DNA of 64,000 bases, from NCBI RefSeq assembly GCF_007565055.1, contig NC_044558.1, positions 81,493,444-81,557,443 on the forward strand, in the 5' to 3' direction. Of this stretch, positions 11,386-23,480 are shown piece by piece. The stretch's first letter is position 1. Every line of letters begins with the position of its first letter. The translations under genes were made by a program, and so were the position numbers. The notes beneath the pieces are model-generated. The model did not search any database and was not told the DNA's origin. It saw only the letters and a program-made list of their open reading frames with translations. The DNA comes from Rhinopithecus roxellana (Eukaryota; Chordata; Mammalia; Primates; Cercopithecidae).

Positions 11386-11967
11386 CCCCTTAGTGATGAA
11401 AAGGAGACTTTTAAGGAGAGTGAGAAGAAAAGAAAAATATTAAAAATATAAATATAAAATGTATATTTTTTTCCCTGAAAAAAGTTTCAGGGAAACATTT
11501 GAACCTGAAACTTAATAAAGTGAGTAGGGGAGGATGGATGCTTATATAAATCAGGGTAAATCGTGCTTATGTAAATCAGCCTAGTAACTGGGGACCTGGG
11601 CGTGACTGTCATATCACCTTATTTCAATGGACCAAAAATACATTATATTTTCATTTTTTAAACAAATCTATTTTAAGTTACTAATACCATTTCTTTCAAT
11701 CAACAAAGGTAAAAACAAAGAATCACTTAAATTGTTTATCTGCCACTGAATTTATTTTTTAAGTCAAACTTTTCCCACTGATTTATAATTTCAGGAACGC
11801 TGAAATTTTTGTATAAACAATTTCACATTTGTATAAAAACATTTGTATGAATATTTGTATAAAGGTGATTTAGTCTTTCACCTTGCACAAAACAAATTCA
11901 TCCCATTTTGCTGCCTCATGCTCCCGTTTAGATAATCAGAATACTTCCCACTTTAAAAATACATCCC
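11386..11967. other. AT-rich, no gene seen
   Basis: Strongly AT-rich sequence with short open frames only. No named repeat is recognised. Confidence 0.5.
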
Positions 11968-12298
11968 GGCCGGGCGCGGTGGCTCAAGCCTGTAATCCCA
12001 GCACTTTGGGAGGCCGAGACGGGCGGATCACGAGGTCAGCTGATCGAGACCATCCTGGCTAACACGGTGAAACCCCGTCTCTACTAAAAAATACAAAAAA
12101 AAAAAAAAAAAAAAAAAACTAGCCGGGCGAGGTGGCAGGCGCCTGTAGTCCCAGCTACTCGGGAGGCTGAGGCAGGAGAATGGCGTGAACCCGGGAGGCG
12201 GAGCTTGCAGTGAGCTGAGATCCGGCCACTGCACTCCAGCCTGGGCAGCAGAGCGAGACTCCGTCTCAAAAAAACAAAACAACAACAACAACAACAAA
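11968..12298 (+). mobile_element. AluYR/YRa-type element (Old World monkey subfamily)
   Basis: Complete young Alu with target duplications aaatacatccc on both sides. It carries ggctcaagcctgtaatccc in place of the usual ggctcacgcc, then gaggccgagacgggcggatc, actagccgggcgaggtggc and gagctgagatccggccactg. I recall this combination as diagnostic of the rhesus/cercopithecoid AluYR lineage. The middle A-run is expanded to about 23 bases. It is the best taxonomic marker in the window. Confidence 0.85.
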
Positions 12299-12600
12299 TA
12301 CATCCCAGTTTATGTATTGGGATTTGCACTTTACAAAAGATCTGATTAATCCCTGAGGCATGACAAAGACTCTGTCCTTGATCAAATGTTAGGTTCCTCG
12401 GAGTCCTCTTCTCCACGAGGCCTCATCCTCAGTTTTTGTCTCTTCTCAGTAATTTTCCTCCATTCCCCACTCTGCTTCTTGACCATAATCTACAGCTGTC
12501 TTTGCTGTATTCCGAGCTGAGCCTTACCTCTCTCTCTCTCTCCCCTACTGTGACGGTCCTGACTCCTCAAAATGGTCCTTAATAAAGTCTTCCTTACGTG
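12299..12600. other. no gene seen
   Basis: Single-copy-looking, with a short tc-rich run near 12530-12544. Nothing else is recognised. Confidence 0.5.
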
Positions 12601-12906
12601 TTTGCTTGTTTGTTTGTTTGTTTATTTGTTTGTTTGTTTTCCGGAGTCTTGCTCTGTCTCCAGGCTGGAGTGATCTCGGCTCACTGCAACCTCCACCTCC
12701 CACGTTCAAGCAATTCTCTCTCCTGCCTCAGCCTCCCAAGTAGCTGGGACTACAGGCGCCCGCCACCACGCCCAGGTAATTTTTGCATTTTTAGTAGAGA
12801 CGGGTTTCACCGTGTTGGCCAGGATGGTCTCGATCTTTTGACCTCGTGACCCACCTGCTTCGGCTTCCCAAAGTGCTGGGATTACAGTGAGCCACCACGC
12901 CTGGCC
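12601..12906 (-). mobile_element. Alu, antisense, with (gttt)n tail
   Basis: Its tail complement has become a gttt/attt repeat (12601-12640). Several small internal deletions are present. Target duplications are about cttccttacgt and cttccttatgt. Confidence 0.9.
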
Positions 12907-12940
12907 TTCCTTATGTTTTAACAAGCTTCTAGATAATTTT

Positions 12941-13234
12941 TTCTTTTTCTTTTTCTTTTCTTTTTTTTTGAGACAGAGTCTCGCTCTGTTGCCCAGGCTG
13001 GAGTGCAGTGGCACCATCTCCGCTCACTGCAAGCGCCGCCTCTCGGGTTCACGCCATTCTCCTGCCTCAGCCTCCCGAGTACCTGGGACTACAGGCGCCA
13101 CCACCTCACCCGGCTAATTTTTTGTATTTTTAGTAGAGACGGGGTTTCACCGTGTTAGCCAGGATGGTCTCGATCTCCTGACCTGGTGATCCGCCCGAGT
13201 CGGCCTCCCAAAGTGCTGGGATTACAGGCATGAG
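12941..13234 (-). mobile_element. AluY-class element, antisense
   Basis: Poly-pyrimidine tail complement, then gagacagagtctcgctctgt and a full dimer of AluY type. It sits 35 bases from the previous Alu in the same orientation. The flanks agataattttttc and taataattttttc look like the target duplication. Confidence 0.9.
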
Positions 13235-13639
13235 TCTGTAATAATTTTTTCTTTAACAGGCAGAACAACTCGCCACTGACCCTACTTGGAAGCATCTGAG
13301 TGAAAGTTTTCATATAATGCAAAGCTATTTGACTTTGAAAACCAAACTTCAAAATAAGAGTGCTCCAAGAACATTCCAGGGTATTCTCTTTCTCTCCTCT
13401 CCCCAAGTGGTCTGCAATAATTCTGTAATGATTCTCAGAACATTCCAGAATGTTCTCTCTCTCCTCTCCCCAAGTGATCTTATTCATTCCTACAACACTC
13501 AGAGATGATTCTCAGCCATTCTCCCAGGGTCACCCCAGCATGGGCCCCATCACCCCCAAACTGCCCCCACAGAGAGTTTCCTGCCTCTTCTCTCTCTTCT
13601 CCAATTCAACACTACCAGTCACTTCCCCACTGAAAACTC
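13235..13639. other. no gene seen
   Basis: Contains an imperfect local duplication (agaacattccag...tctctcctctccccaagtg at about 13368-13414 and 13438-13477). No coding exon or named repeat is recognised. Confidence 0.5.
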
Positions 13640-14010
13640 CTCCGTGTCATTCAACATCATGAATAAGTTCCAAATTCCCTAGCTCTGGACCATCGAACCC
13701 CTTCCAGCCTCCCTAAACAGATCCTGGGTGCCAGAACCTTCTGGTCTCTTCACTTGCTCTTGACATCATGGCCTCCCGGAATATCGTGATGCCAGCTCCT
13801 ACCCACCTGAATCTCCACAGCTTCACCCCCATTCTTCTGACTTCAAGCACACGCCGAGCTGTACTGTGGTTCTCTCTCCTTTCTGAGGGTCAGAAGAGTC
13901 CCAAAGGGAGGAACTATTTCATTTCTTCACCACCCACAGTGCATAGCACAATGCATTAGTCATGGTGGGTATCCGGTAAATATGTGTTGAACAGTTGAAT
14001 AAATGTCACC
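13640..14010 (+). mobile_element. L2 3' end
   Basis: Ends with gtgcatagcacaatgcatt... followed by gtaaatatgtgttgaacagt, the diverged L2 terminus, preceded by pyrimidine-rich L2-like sequence. Confidence 0.6.
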
Positions 14011-14514
14011 ATTGAATTCAATAGAATGGGAAACAGGGAAAACATCTTAAAATGCTGATTTTCTGAGAGAACTTTTTTTAATTGCCAGATGAAAATTTTA
14101 AATCATACAAAGCACACAGGTGCCCCCTTGTGGCTGCGGACCGATAGTGCAGCATCACCAACAAAAATGGCCGAGAAAGAGGGAGGGATTAGGTTAATTA
14201 CTTTAATTAGTTTAGTTCTGAGATGTCCAGCCTGGAGTCTTTCTTCCCCGTAACAACGGGCAGGTGTACAACGAAACCATTCCAATCACAAGCCTAAGGT
14301 CTACACAAGCAGCTCAGTAGCTGTTGTTACTCTGAGAACTTAGCTCCTTCGCATGCCTGGCAGGTAACCGGGCTGTGGCTACAACAGGGGGTTTGACTGG
14401 GCCCCTCTGACTTAATTAAAGGAAACGTCAGAAGCACAACAACCGGCTGCAGGGTGGAAACCTTGGTTGCACCATGGTTAAAATAAACCAGCAGTAGGAG
14501 ACGTTTGCGAGAGT
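14011..14514. other. no gene seen
   Basis: Single-copy-looking, open frames under 65 codons. Nothing is recognised. Confidence 0.5.
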
Positions 14515-14990
14515 CCACAAAAAAACCTGTACATGAAAATGTTCATAGCAGCTTTACTCATCATCGCCAAAAAGAAGATTCAGCCCAAATGTCCCTCAAC
14601 AAGTGATGGATGAGTAAATGATGGACCCACCATGTGACAGGCTACTGCATAGCAGCAAAAATCAGAGGTTATTCAGACACACACGACATGGGCACGTAAC
14701 AAAAGCATTATGCTGTGTAAAAGCAGCCTTACACAAGGGTACCATGCTATTTATATGAACTTCCAGAAGACGCAGTGATAGGAAAAAATCAAATCAGGAG
14801 TTGCGTGGAGTGGGGGGTTTGACTGGGAAGGGACATGGGGAACCTTCTGGGGTAATGAAAATGTTCGGTATCTTCACAGCGGTTTAGGTTAGACAGATAA
14901 CTATTTGCTCAATTCATCAAATATTATACTGGAAATTTGGGTCTTTTATTATATGTCAATTTTACCTCAAAAGGAAAAAACCTAATAAAT
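14515..14990 (+). mobile_element. L1M 3' region
   Basis: Starts aacctgtacatgaaaatgttc and runs through gcccaaatgtccctcaacaa to ttatatgtcaattttacctc, the wording of old L1 3' ends after ORF2. It is much diverged, with no usable open frame. Confidence 0.75.
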
Positions 14991-15000
14991 ACTGGACTCT

Positions 15001-15560
15001 GGCAAATGATACTCTTGCTGAAGTGTTTAGGGGGAAGGGTGCTGATATCTGCATCTCACTTTGAAATGCACTGAAAAGTTAAGATGGATTAATGGATGAC
15101 TGGAAAGATGGATAGACGGACAGGTATACAAGAAAGCACACAGCCAAATGGTAATTCCACAACTAGGTGGTGGATATATAGATGCTCACTGTAAGAGTCC
15201 TTCAATTCGTCTGATGTTTGAAAATATTTTTATAAAATCTTGGAGGAAAAGACATTGGGAATAACTGGGGATATCTGAATATCGACTGCAAGTTAGATAA
15301 TTCAATACTGGGGATATCTGAATATGACTGGGTGTTAGATGATTCAGTGAATTGTGTTAATCTTTTATGTGTAATGATGATGGTGCCATGGTTAGCAGGA
15401 AGATGTCTCCAGTTTTAGAGACACATTCTAAAGTATTTAGAGGTGTTATAAGATCTGAAATATGCTTTAAAATACTCCAGAGGGCAGAAAATGAAGCTAA
15501 TATTGCAAAGTGTTGTGGTGAACTTAGGGGTGTCAGTTACACCATTTGCTTTCCCTGTTC
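15001..15560 (+). mobile_element. ancient interspersed repeat, family not assigned
   Basis: Phrases such as gaagtgtttaggggg, gatatctgcatctcactttg and gactgggtgttagatgattc belong to a repeat group that also seems present at 42640-43330. An imperfect 43-bp period duplication (actggggatatctgaatat at 15264 and 15307) lies inside. Confidence 0.45.
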
Positions 15561-16199
15561 ATGAGAAGGACATGCTCTCCCAAGAAGCCTGGACTGCAAC
15601 ATTTGGAGTTCGATTTCTTCTCTCTTGTCCAGCTGCCTGCTGACATTTTTCCTTTTAAAATTTACATCCAGTCAACAATTTGCTAGCCTGATAATGAGCG
15701 TGAAGACAGAAGAGAAATCCAAAGAGAATGAGACAAGAAAATAAAAGAACAAAATTAACCAGTCAGAGTGATGAAAGGCTTAGAAGAAGGCTGGGTAACC
15801 GGGAAGGAGGGAACATGTGGGTCCTCGTGTCCCAGGACGTCTTCATGACGTGCCCCTCCGACCCTTCCTGCCTTGCTCGCTGGCTTCACCAGGTATCTCT
15901 CCAAAGTCAAGTCCTCAATGGTGCGCATCACACCCTATCAACCAGCAGGGTCCCAGGTCCTCCTTCCCACCTCTCCTCTCCAATCGGCCTTCTCCAGCTC
16001 TGCAGTCAAATCACATCTGAGAGTCTGTCCGTTCAACTGTTGCAGTCTCCCCATACTGTGGGGAGTAAGTCTGGTGTAAGCCCCTTCCGACCTATCCCAT
16101 ACTCTACTGCCCAAGGTATTTCCTGATTATTTTTCTCCCCAATGCCTCTGTTGTGGAGATTTAATTTTAAGGGCTCTAGCATGGAGCCCCTGGCAAGGG
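15561..16199. other. no gene seen
   Basis: The longest plus-strand frame here (15728-16126) has no recognisable domain and overlaps other open frames. It has the look of chance open sequence. Confidence 0.5.
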
Positions 16200-16360
16200 A
16201 GAAAAACAGGGCTTTAGCGTCTTCCCAGGCCCAGTTTAGAATCCCAGATCCATCACTCACTTAAATGGGGAATTTGGACCAATCAGTGAACCTTGTGTTC
16301 CACAATTTCCTCCTCTGGAAAATGGGTGTGTCAGTTGGGATTAAAAGTTACAATAGCATA
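16200..16360 (+). mobile_element. MIR fragment
   Basis: Forward MIR wording, weakened: atccatcactcacttaaatg, then tttcctcctctggaaaatgg and gattaaaagtt. Confidence 0.55.
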
Positions 16361-16550
16361 GCGCCACCTGCTCCTGGAATGCACAAATGCGCGTTTCTTG
16401 ATTTTGCTTGCCCACAGCTCGGCATTTGAGACTCCTCCCTAACCCTCTAACCATATTGCTCAGACACTTCAAATTCCAGCAACACCAAGGTACTTACAGT
16501 TCCCCAGACGCGGGCTGTGACTTCATGCTTCAGTTCATCATGTAAGTTAA

Positions 16551-16733
16551 CAGTTTTCAAAGTGGGGTCTCTAGAACAGCGTCAGTATCCCCTGGGAACT
16601 CGTTAAAAAAAACAAATTCCCAAGACTTACCCCAGACCCAGTGAATCAGAAACTGGGGGACAGGGCCCAGAGATCTGTGTTTTCATGAGCCCTCCAGGTG
16701 GTTCTGATGCAGGCTTAATGTTGAGAACCACTG
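16551..16733 (-). mobile_element. MER5A (hAT-Charlie)
   Basis: Near-palindromic short DNA transposon from cagttttcaaagtggggtct to gcttaatgttgagaaccactg. The terminal inverted repeats are visible, and the central accccagacccagtgaatcaga matches the family. No clear 8-bp target duplication is seen. Confidence 0.8.
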
Positions 16734-16749
16734 GTATATATTCTCTTCT

Positions 16750-17010
16750 CTTCTTAAAATGTGCTTTCTCACTGTACCTGTCAAGTGAACTCCTACACAT
16801 CCCTCAAAACCCTTCTGTAGAAAGCCTTTCCTGGCTCCCATGACCCTAGATAGGGTGATTCATGCTCACCTCTGAACTAATGCTATAGTTTGATTACACT
16901 TCTCTGGTTGCTTTTATGACCCTGTGCTATTACGATCTGTTTGGAAGTCTTTCCCTCCTACTAGGCTAAACCTAGGTAGCAAGGAGTACGTCATTATTCT
17001 TTGTATTTTC
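16750..17010 (+). mobile_element. probable L2 fragment
   Basis: Contains ctcctacacatccctcaaaa, gtagaaagcctttcctggct and ttgtattttcagccactacc, weak matches to L2 3' sequence. Confidence 0.5.
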
Positions 17011-17986
17011 AGCCACTACCAAGGTAGTCCTCACTTCTTCAGGGCTTAGTCCCCAAAGTAAAATTACTGGGCCATCTGGTCGGCTGAGGCACCTGGCTTT
17101 TCAGTTAGCTTTTGTCCTCTCACTTTCGCAAGTCTCTGGACACTCTGTCCACTTCCTGTGCTTGAATGGGGCTGCATGTCTCCTTCCCTTTGAATTGCTG
17201 TGACCATTACGATGGTAAGTATGTTAAGACAAGATGTCAACCTCTAAAATATAAAGGTGGTTTATATTCCACACATCGATGCCTTGAGGGGAAGGAGAGA
17301 AGGCAGAGGAGAAGGAATTTTTCTAACCACTGAAGGCTCAAAACTTCCCGTCTCTAGACTGAAACCTGCTCTCCTAAGCTGCTGTGCCATATTGCCATCT
17401 TTTAAGTCTCCTTGTGTTCTTAGCAGAGCTTTCCTCCATCAGATCATAGTCCCTGATGAACTCCACGGGAAAAAGAGGACAGAAGATCGTGTGCACCTGC
17501 TCACCCACATGCTTGGGATTTTTAGAGCCAAAAAGAACCGCGTTATCAATAGGCTGCCTTCTCAGAGGTGGTTCTTGGAATGTTTCACCAAGCAGTTGTT
17601 TAGAGTTTAAAACACTCCCATTTGTCGTGTGATTGATACACAGTGGCCTGAGCCCTCCGAAGGGAATCTGGTTTTCGGTCCACAGCACGAATGAAGTAAT
17701 GGTTTCTAATTTGATGTCTCCACTAGACTATCAACTTCCTTTTTTATTTTCCCAAAGAAACTGCCTGAGGAAATTACATCATGCTTTTATTTTGTATATC
17801 ACATTACCTCTTATAAAAGCAAAGTCTCATTAGCATTATTATATCTTTTTTTTTATTTTGCAAGTGAGTAATCATTAAAGAACTAGCCTTGCTATATAGC
17901 TCATAGAATTTACAAAGAATTTAAATAGATGAAACAAAGGAAATGTGTTTGGGTCATCGGGTTCAACATTTAAGTTAGATAAGAAA
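17011..17986. other. no gene seen
   Basis: Open frames up to 117 codons occur but are unsupported by splice sites or domains. No named repeat is recognised. Confidence 0.45.
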
Positions 17987-18284
17987 GGCTGGGGCTGAGC
18001 ACAGTAGCTCACACCTTTAATCGCAACATGTTTGGGAGGCCGAGGTGGGAGGATTGCTTGCGGCCAGGAGTTGGAGACCAGCCTGGGCAACATAGTGAGG
18101 CCCTGTCTCTACAAAAAATACAAAAATTAGTGAGATGTAGTGGTGTATGCCTGAGGTCCCAGCTCTTCAGGAGGCTGAGGCAGGATGATCACTTGATCCC
18201 TGGAGTTCGAAGTTACAGTCAGCTATGATCGCACCATTGCACCACAGCCTTGACAACAGAGCAAGACCCTGTCCCTTAAAAAAA
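17987..18284 (+). mobile_element. AluJ-type element
   Basis: Diverged full-length Alu with old-type wording (ggaggattgcttgcggccag, gcctgggcaacatagtgagg) and a short A tail. Confidence 0.9.
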
Positions 18285-18949
18285 TTAGCTAACTAAATAT
18301 AAATTTTTACAAAGGCATAAAGAGAGAAGGGGTTGAAAGTGAAGACCACAGAGTCCTATGACTCCCGGAGTGGTTGCTTTTACAGCATTGTGGTGAGCCA
18401 GAAAAATGTTTTATGGACAAATTAAAAAACTGTCTTTTAAAAGTAATTCCGAGAACAATGTGGAGGGTGGCAGTTTTTGTCCTCCCTTAAAAAAAAAAGT
18501 TAAGGAAAAAAGTTTAGAAAGTTGTATGTGGCTGGGGGTAGATAATTAAAGAATCCAAGGCATAGCCCCCAACCCCACCTCTTTTGACCACTAGAGGGGG
18601 CACATCCCTTCATTCCTAGCCAGCTCCCTGCATCGTTTCCCAAAGCTGTACCTGAAGTCACCCAGGGCTTAATTTTCAGCCTGTGTTCATGCCGCATAGA
18701 CTTGTCAGGTCTTTGTAATGCTCAATGTCTCTTATTTCTCTTTGTACAGTAACTTTGGCATTTAACTCTTCCACGCTAATCAAATGTACCTGCACGGTTT
18801 GGTTTTGTGTTTTTCAAAATAGACCAACCCTAATAAAGGCAATAGCAACACTAGTCCCATGAAAATGGGAACAACAGAGCAAATCTTTCTTCAATCTTAG
18901 ACTTGCTTTATTTTGTAAAAGAAAAACAAACACCTCTATGTTGTGGTCT
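18285..18949. other. no gene seen
   Basis: Single-copy-looking sequence. Nothing is recognised. Confidence 0.5.
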
Positions 18950-19702
18950 TTAAAAATACCCACAATAGGTCGGGCGCGGTGGCTCACGCCTGTAATCCCA
19001 GCACTTTGGGAGGCCGAAGTGGGCGGATCACCAGGTCAGAAGATCGAGACCATCCTGGCTAACACGGTGAAAACCCATCTCTACTAAAAATACAAAAAAT
19101 TAGCTGGGCATGGTGCGGGTGCCTGTAGTCCCAGCTACTCGGGAGGCGGAGGCAGGAGAATGGTGTGAACCCAGGAGGCAGAGCTTGCAGTGAGCCAAGA
19201 TCGCACCACTGCACTCCAGCCTGGACAATAGAGCAAGACTCTGTCTCAAAGAAAAAAAAAAAAAAACCCACAATAGCAAAGACATGGAATCAACCCAAAT
19301 GCCCCTCAAAGATAGACTGGATGAAGAAAATGTAGTACATATACACCATGGAATACTATGCAGCCATAAAATGGAACAAGCTCATGTCCCTTACAGGGAC
19401 ATGGATGGAGCTAGAAGCCATTGTCCTCAGCAAACTAACACAGGAACAGAAAACCAAACACTGCATGTTCTCACTTACAAGTGGGAGCTGAGCAATGAGA
19501 ACATATGGACACAGGGAGGGGAACAGCACACACTGGGGCCTGTTGGTGGGGACGGGGGCAGGGAGAGCATCAGAAAGAATAGCTAATGCATGCTGTGCTT
19601 AATAGCTAGGAGGCAGGTTGACAGGTGCGGCTAATCACCATGGCACACGTTTACCTGTGTAACAAACCTGCACATCCTGCACAGGTACCCCGGAACTTAA
19701 AA
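18950..19702 (+). mobile_element. L1 (primate-age) 3' end, split by an Alu
   Basis: The L1 ORF2 tail and 3' end reads acccacaatagcaaagacat, gaatactatgcagccataaaa, tgttctcacttacaagtggg, then tgcacaggtaccccggaact and an A-rich tail. The Alu at 18968-19266 splits it, with acccacaata on both sides as target duplication. 5'-truncated and non-coding. Confidence 0.9.
18968..19266 (+). mobile_element. full-length Alu nested in L1
   Basis: AluS/Y-type dimer inserted into the L1 above. Both flanks carry the L1 sequence acccacaata. Confidence 0.95.
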
Positions 19703-21222
19703 AAATACCCCCAAACAAATGATACAAAGAACATAAGCTCTTGAGTATAACACTCAACTACCCCTGAGTGAATCAGCAACTTCTGTTCTGCACAAAGGAA
19801 AACAAAAATGAATCCCAGGTTGGCTTTTTTCCATTCGATTATTGGTTCTTTCTCAACCACCTATGTAACTTGAATTTGCTTAATATAAACTCAATTATAT
19901 GATTCAAAACTAAATCATGAAGCCAAATAAAGTATAATTAATTCCAAAGCCACGTATCTATTTTATTAATCCCTGCTCATGGGGTTATCCAAGTCATCGC
20001 ATCTACCATCCCTCTGCATGTTAACATTGTATATTAAAACTGTGTCAATATTCAGAGGCAATTATCAGAGGGACCAGAGAACTTGGAGGCGCTTGTAAAC
20101 TGCTCTGTGCGTTTTCTCTGAGAGTGTCAGAGAAAGAAGAGAGGTCCCGGCTGATGCCCAAGTGCTGAAGAAAACTACAAGTCATTTGACTGCCAGGTCC
20201 CTGATGACACAGGCCTCTGAGGCTGCAGGAATTCCCTGCATGGAGCCTGGGAGGCTGACAACAATTGCTATTTCCCAGGCATCTTGCAGCCTGAGGATCT
20301 CGGGGATCTTGATGAGGACTTTGTTGGGACAGACACATGCTGGAAAGAGATGAGTCACATGCTTTCCTGTCGCTCTGCCTCGGGGAGGTCAAATGACTTG
20401 GCCAGTATGAAGCCAGAGCACTGGGGAATTGGAGGAAGACCCCAAAATGCTGACTCTCCTACCCGCACTTTTTGTGACATGAGATCAGCTAGTTAACGCC
20501 TAAGATTCTGTAACCTAAGATGAGATCGTATGAGCTTTGCTGTCTTTTGTTTTCTTTCCTCAAAATTACTGTTTGATACGTATCATTTTTACTTACTCAC
20601 AGGCACAGAAATTTCCCTGGGGCTTGTCTAGTTTGATACCTTTGCTCACTAAATCTGTGAAGGCGGATGGTCAGTCCACACTGCCCTTGAACCTGGAGGA
20701 GAGGGGTCTCTGTCCTGGGCCCCGTGCTTTAGAGGGCCCCACTCAGAGCCTCTCCAGGGTCAAGGGAATGTGCCAAACTGGAACGTTGCTTCTGTATCAG
20801 GCTCCACATTTCCCGGCGCTGGAGGTTCCTTTTGAAACAGCGCAGGGCTTCCTTCAGAGCCTGTATAAGCCCATTCTTCAGGTGCAGCCTCCTAAGAGCA
20901 GGCCACTGGTGCCCACGGCCCTGCCCACGGGCCTGCAAAGGGGCAGCTATGGGGTGGTGTGGAGAGATGGCCAGAGCTCGAATCATGGACTGGGTGTCCA
21001 CATGTGTGGACTACAGGAGGACTCAGACGGGGCAGGAAGGGATATGGGGCAAAAAGGGACATAGGCAGGTGGTAGTCATGCCAGCCCCTCCTGCCCACCA
21101 CAACCCAGGGCGAGTGCAGGAGTCCCAGCATCCCAAAGGCCAAAGCTTGGCCTTCCAGGTGGTTCTGAAGAGTTCGTTGTCAGAACCGCTTTATCTTGAT
21201 TTGCTTTGCTAACTTGATTTAT
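19703..21222. other. no gene seen
   Basis: Open frames up to 175 codons overlap on both strands between 20530 and 21210. None has a recognisable domain or convincing splice sites, so I treat them as chance frames in GC-richer sequence. Confidence 0.45.
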
Positions 21223-21521
21223 AACTTTTTTTTAAAAAAGAGACAGGGTCTCACTCTGTCACCTAGGCTAGAGTGTGGTGGTGCAATCATAGCTCACTGC
21301 AGCCTTGAATCCCTGGGCTCAAGAGATCCTCCTACCTCAGCCTCCCAAGTAGCTGGGATTAACAGGTGTGTGCCACCATGCTCGGCTAATTTTTAAATTT
21401 TTTTGTAGAGATGGGGTCTTACATGTTCCCCAGGAGTCTCCAACTCCTGACTTCAAGTGATCTTCCTGCCTTGTCCTCCCAAGATGCTGAGATGACAGGC
21501 ATGAGCCACCATGCCTGGCTT
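21223..21521 (-). mobile_element. AluJ-type element, antisense
   Basis: Diverged complete Alu in antisense (agcttgaatccctgggctc-like wording), starting at a short T-run and ending gagccaccatgcctggct. Confidence 0.9.
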
Positions 21522-21773
21522 GACTTGTAACTTTTAAAGGTGAGTCTCCATTTGTACTCTTGCCCGGGCCCCCAACGCGTCAAGGGCAGGCCAGTGACAC
21601 ATTAATGTGAAGTCATTATTTGCACGTCTCTGCGGGGTCTATTCCAAGATACGACCTGCAGATGAATGCACATACAGGAAACGTATAAACAACACTAAAT
21701 GAAAGAATAATTATAAATACTAATTCTCCCTGGTAACCTGCTTCCAACAAATTCCACAGAAACTGTTACATAG

Positions 21774-22061
21774 AGGCTGAGTGTGGTGGCTCACGCCTGT
21801 AATCCCAGCACTTTAGGAGGCTGAGGCAGACGGATCACTTGAGGCAGGGGTTCGAGACCAGCCTGAATATCGTGAAACCCTATCTCTACTAATAATACAA
21901 AAATTAGCTGGGTGTAGTGGCGCACGCCTGTGGTCCCAGCTACTTGGGGGAGGCTGAGGCAGGAGAATGACTTGAACCGAGGAGGCAGAGGCTGCAGTGA
22001 GCCGAGATCATGCTACTGCACTCCAGCCTGGGCAAAAAAGTGAGACTCATCTCAAAAAAAG
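21774..22061 (+). mobile_element. full-length Alu
   Basis: AluS-type, slightly diverged. Flanked by aactgttacatag and aactgttacacag. Confidence 0.95.
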
Positions 22062-22765
22062 ACAGAAAACTGTTACACAGAGGCAGAAGGAGCAGATGGA
22101 ATTTGGCCACGCTGGGTGTTACTGGTTTCAACTGAATTCTACCAAATCCCAAGGCAAACTTCCAGCAAAGCAAGGTGACTGGCGAGCGGCAGGGTCATCT
22201 GTAAAGAAATGCTGATGCTCTCAAATGTGTACAGGCACTAGGGGGCCAGCTGGGAGGGGTCCAGGAAGCCGGCTAACAAGGGCACGCCTCTTTCCCTCTG
22301 TTCATCTGATTGTCAAGAACTCACCGGTGCGCAGAAGAGTTGGCGACCCTCACAAGCCCCAGGCCCGCAACTGTAGCTTGTGAGTGTTTGCTTTCCGAGA
22401 AAGGGAACTAAAAGATGCTTTTTCCCCCTCCTGCTTTTGCTCGGCCCTGGCTCCCTGCAAAATCTACCCGAACAGGTCTGGAGTCACCAGGGACCACCTC
22501 CCAGTGCCTTCAAACACGGGGCTCTCGGGCAGCACTCTGGGATCTCAGCACTTTGCCTGCCGGCAAATGAACACCACACCGCTGCCAACCCACTGCCACC
22601 ACCACGCTTCCAGCTACAACCACGTCTGCCAGACCCTGCTCCCTCTGCCAGGCGTAGGCTCAGCTGTTGTCACCTTCACTGGGACAGCCAGCTCTGATGG
22701 CAGTGCCAGCCCTTCTGCAAGATCACAACACTTGGGACCACTGCCACTTCCTGGGGGGTAGTAAT
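22062..22765. other. no gene seen
   Basis: GC-richer, with overlapping frames of 105 and 125 codons at 22380-22761 that lack any known domain. Confidence 0.45.
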
Positions 22766-22960
22766 AATAACAGCTAAGATCTACTGAGCCCTTGCTCCAT
22801 GCCAGGCACCAGCTGAGGACTTTACTTGCTTAAGCTCACTTCAGCCTCACAGCCATCTGGAGATAAATACTGTCATTCGTCAGTACAACACTTTAGAGAT
22901 GAGGAAACTGAGGCTCAGAGAGGTAAAGACACTTGCTCAAGGTCACACAGCTAGACGTGG
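22766..22960 (-). mobile_element. MIR, well preserved
   Basis: Reverse MIR: atctactgagcccttgctcc, atgccaggcaccagctgagg, gatgaggaaactgaggctca and caaggtcacacagctag in order. Confidence 0.9.
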
Positions 22961-23309
22961 TGAAGGGACTTTGAGTCTGGGCTCCTGGCCACCACACTCT
23001 GCATCCAACCCTGCAGCACCTTGGGTGCTGCCACGCCCTTGGGCTCAGCTGCTGCTCCCAGTTGCCACCCCAAAGTCTGCCCGGCTCTCCTGGAGTCCCT
23101 GGCTCTGCCACACTGTGAGGCTTGGCTGCCTCTGGTGGAGCAGCGTCACTTAGGCCACGTCGATGCCAGCCTCCCAGAGGAGCGCGTCTTCTTGACACTC
23201 TATCTCTGATGGATCTGTGACAGCAGAAGACTTATGATTGTGTGATGCCCTTGTCTTCTTCTCCCTCAGACCCCAGCCACTGCTATCCTGCATGCCCAGG
23301 CCCTTGTGG
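22961..23309. other. no gene seen
   Basis: GC-rich single-copy-looking sequence with overlapping short frames. Nothing is recognised. Confidence 0.5.
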
Positions 23310-23480
23310 AGAGAGAGAAAGAGACAGACGCAGAGAGACAGACAAAGACAGAGAGACAGACAAAGACAGAGAGACAGACAAAGACAGAGAGACAGGGACC
23401 CAGACGGACAAGGAGAGAGAGGGAGATAAAAGAGGCAGAGACAGAGAGACAGATGAACAGAGAGACAATACAAAAACAGA
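23310..23480. repeat. purine-rich minisatellite, 18-bp unit
   Basis: Tandem copies of about agagagacagacaaagac (18 bases), exact over roughly three units near 23335-23390 and degenerating on both sides into agac/gaga simple sequence. The strand asymmetry (almost pure purine plus c) keeps several frames open on both strands. Those frames are not genes. Confidence 0.9.

Noticed and set aside
20537..21212. Overlapping plus-strand frames of 175 and 126 codons
   Set aside because: They overlap each other and opposite-strand frames and have no domain and no splice sites in phase. They look like chance frames in GC-richer DNA.
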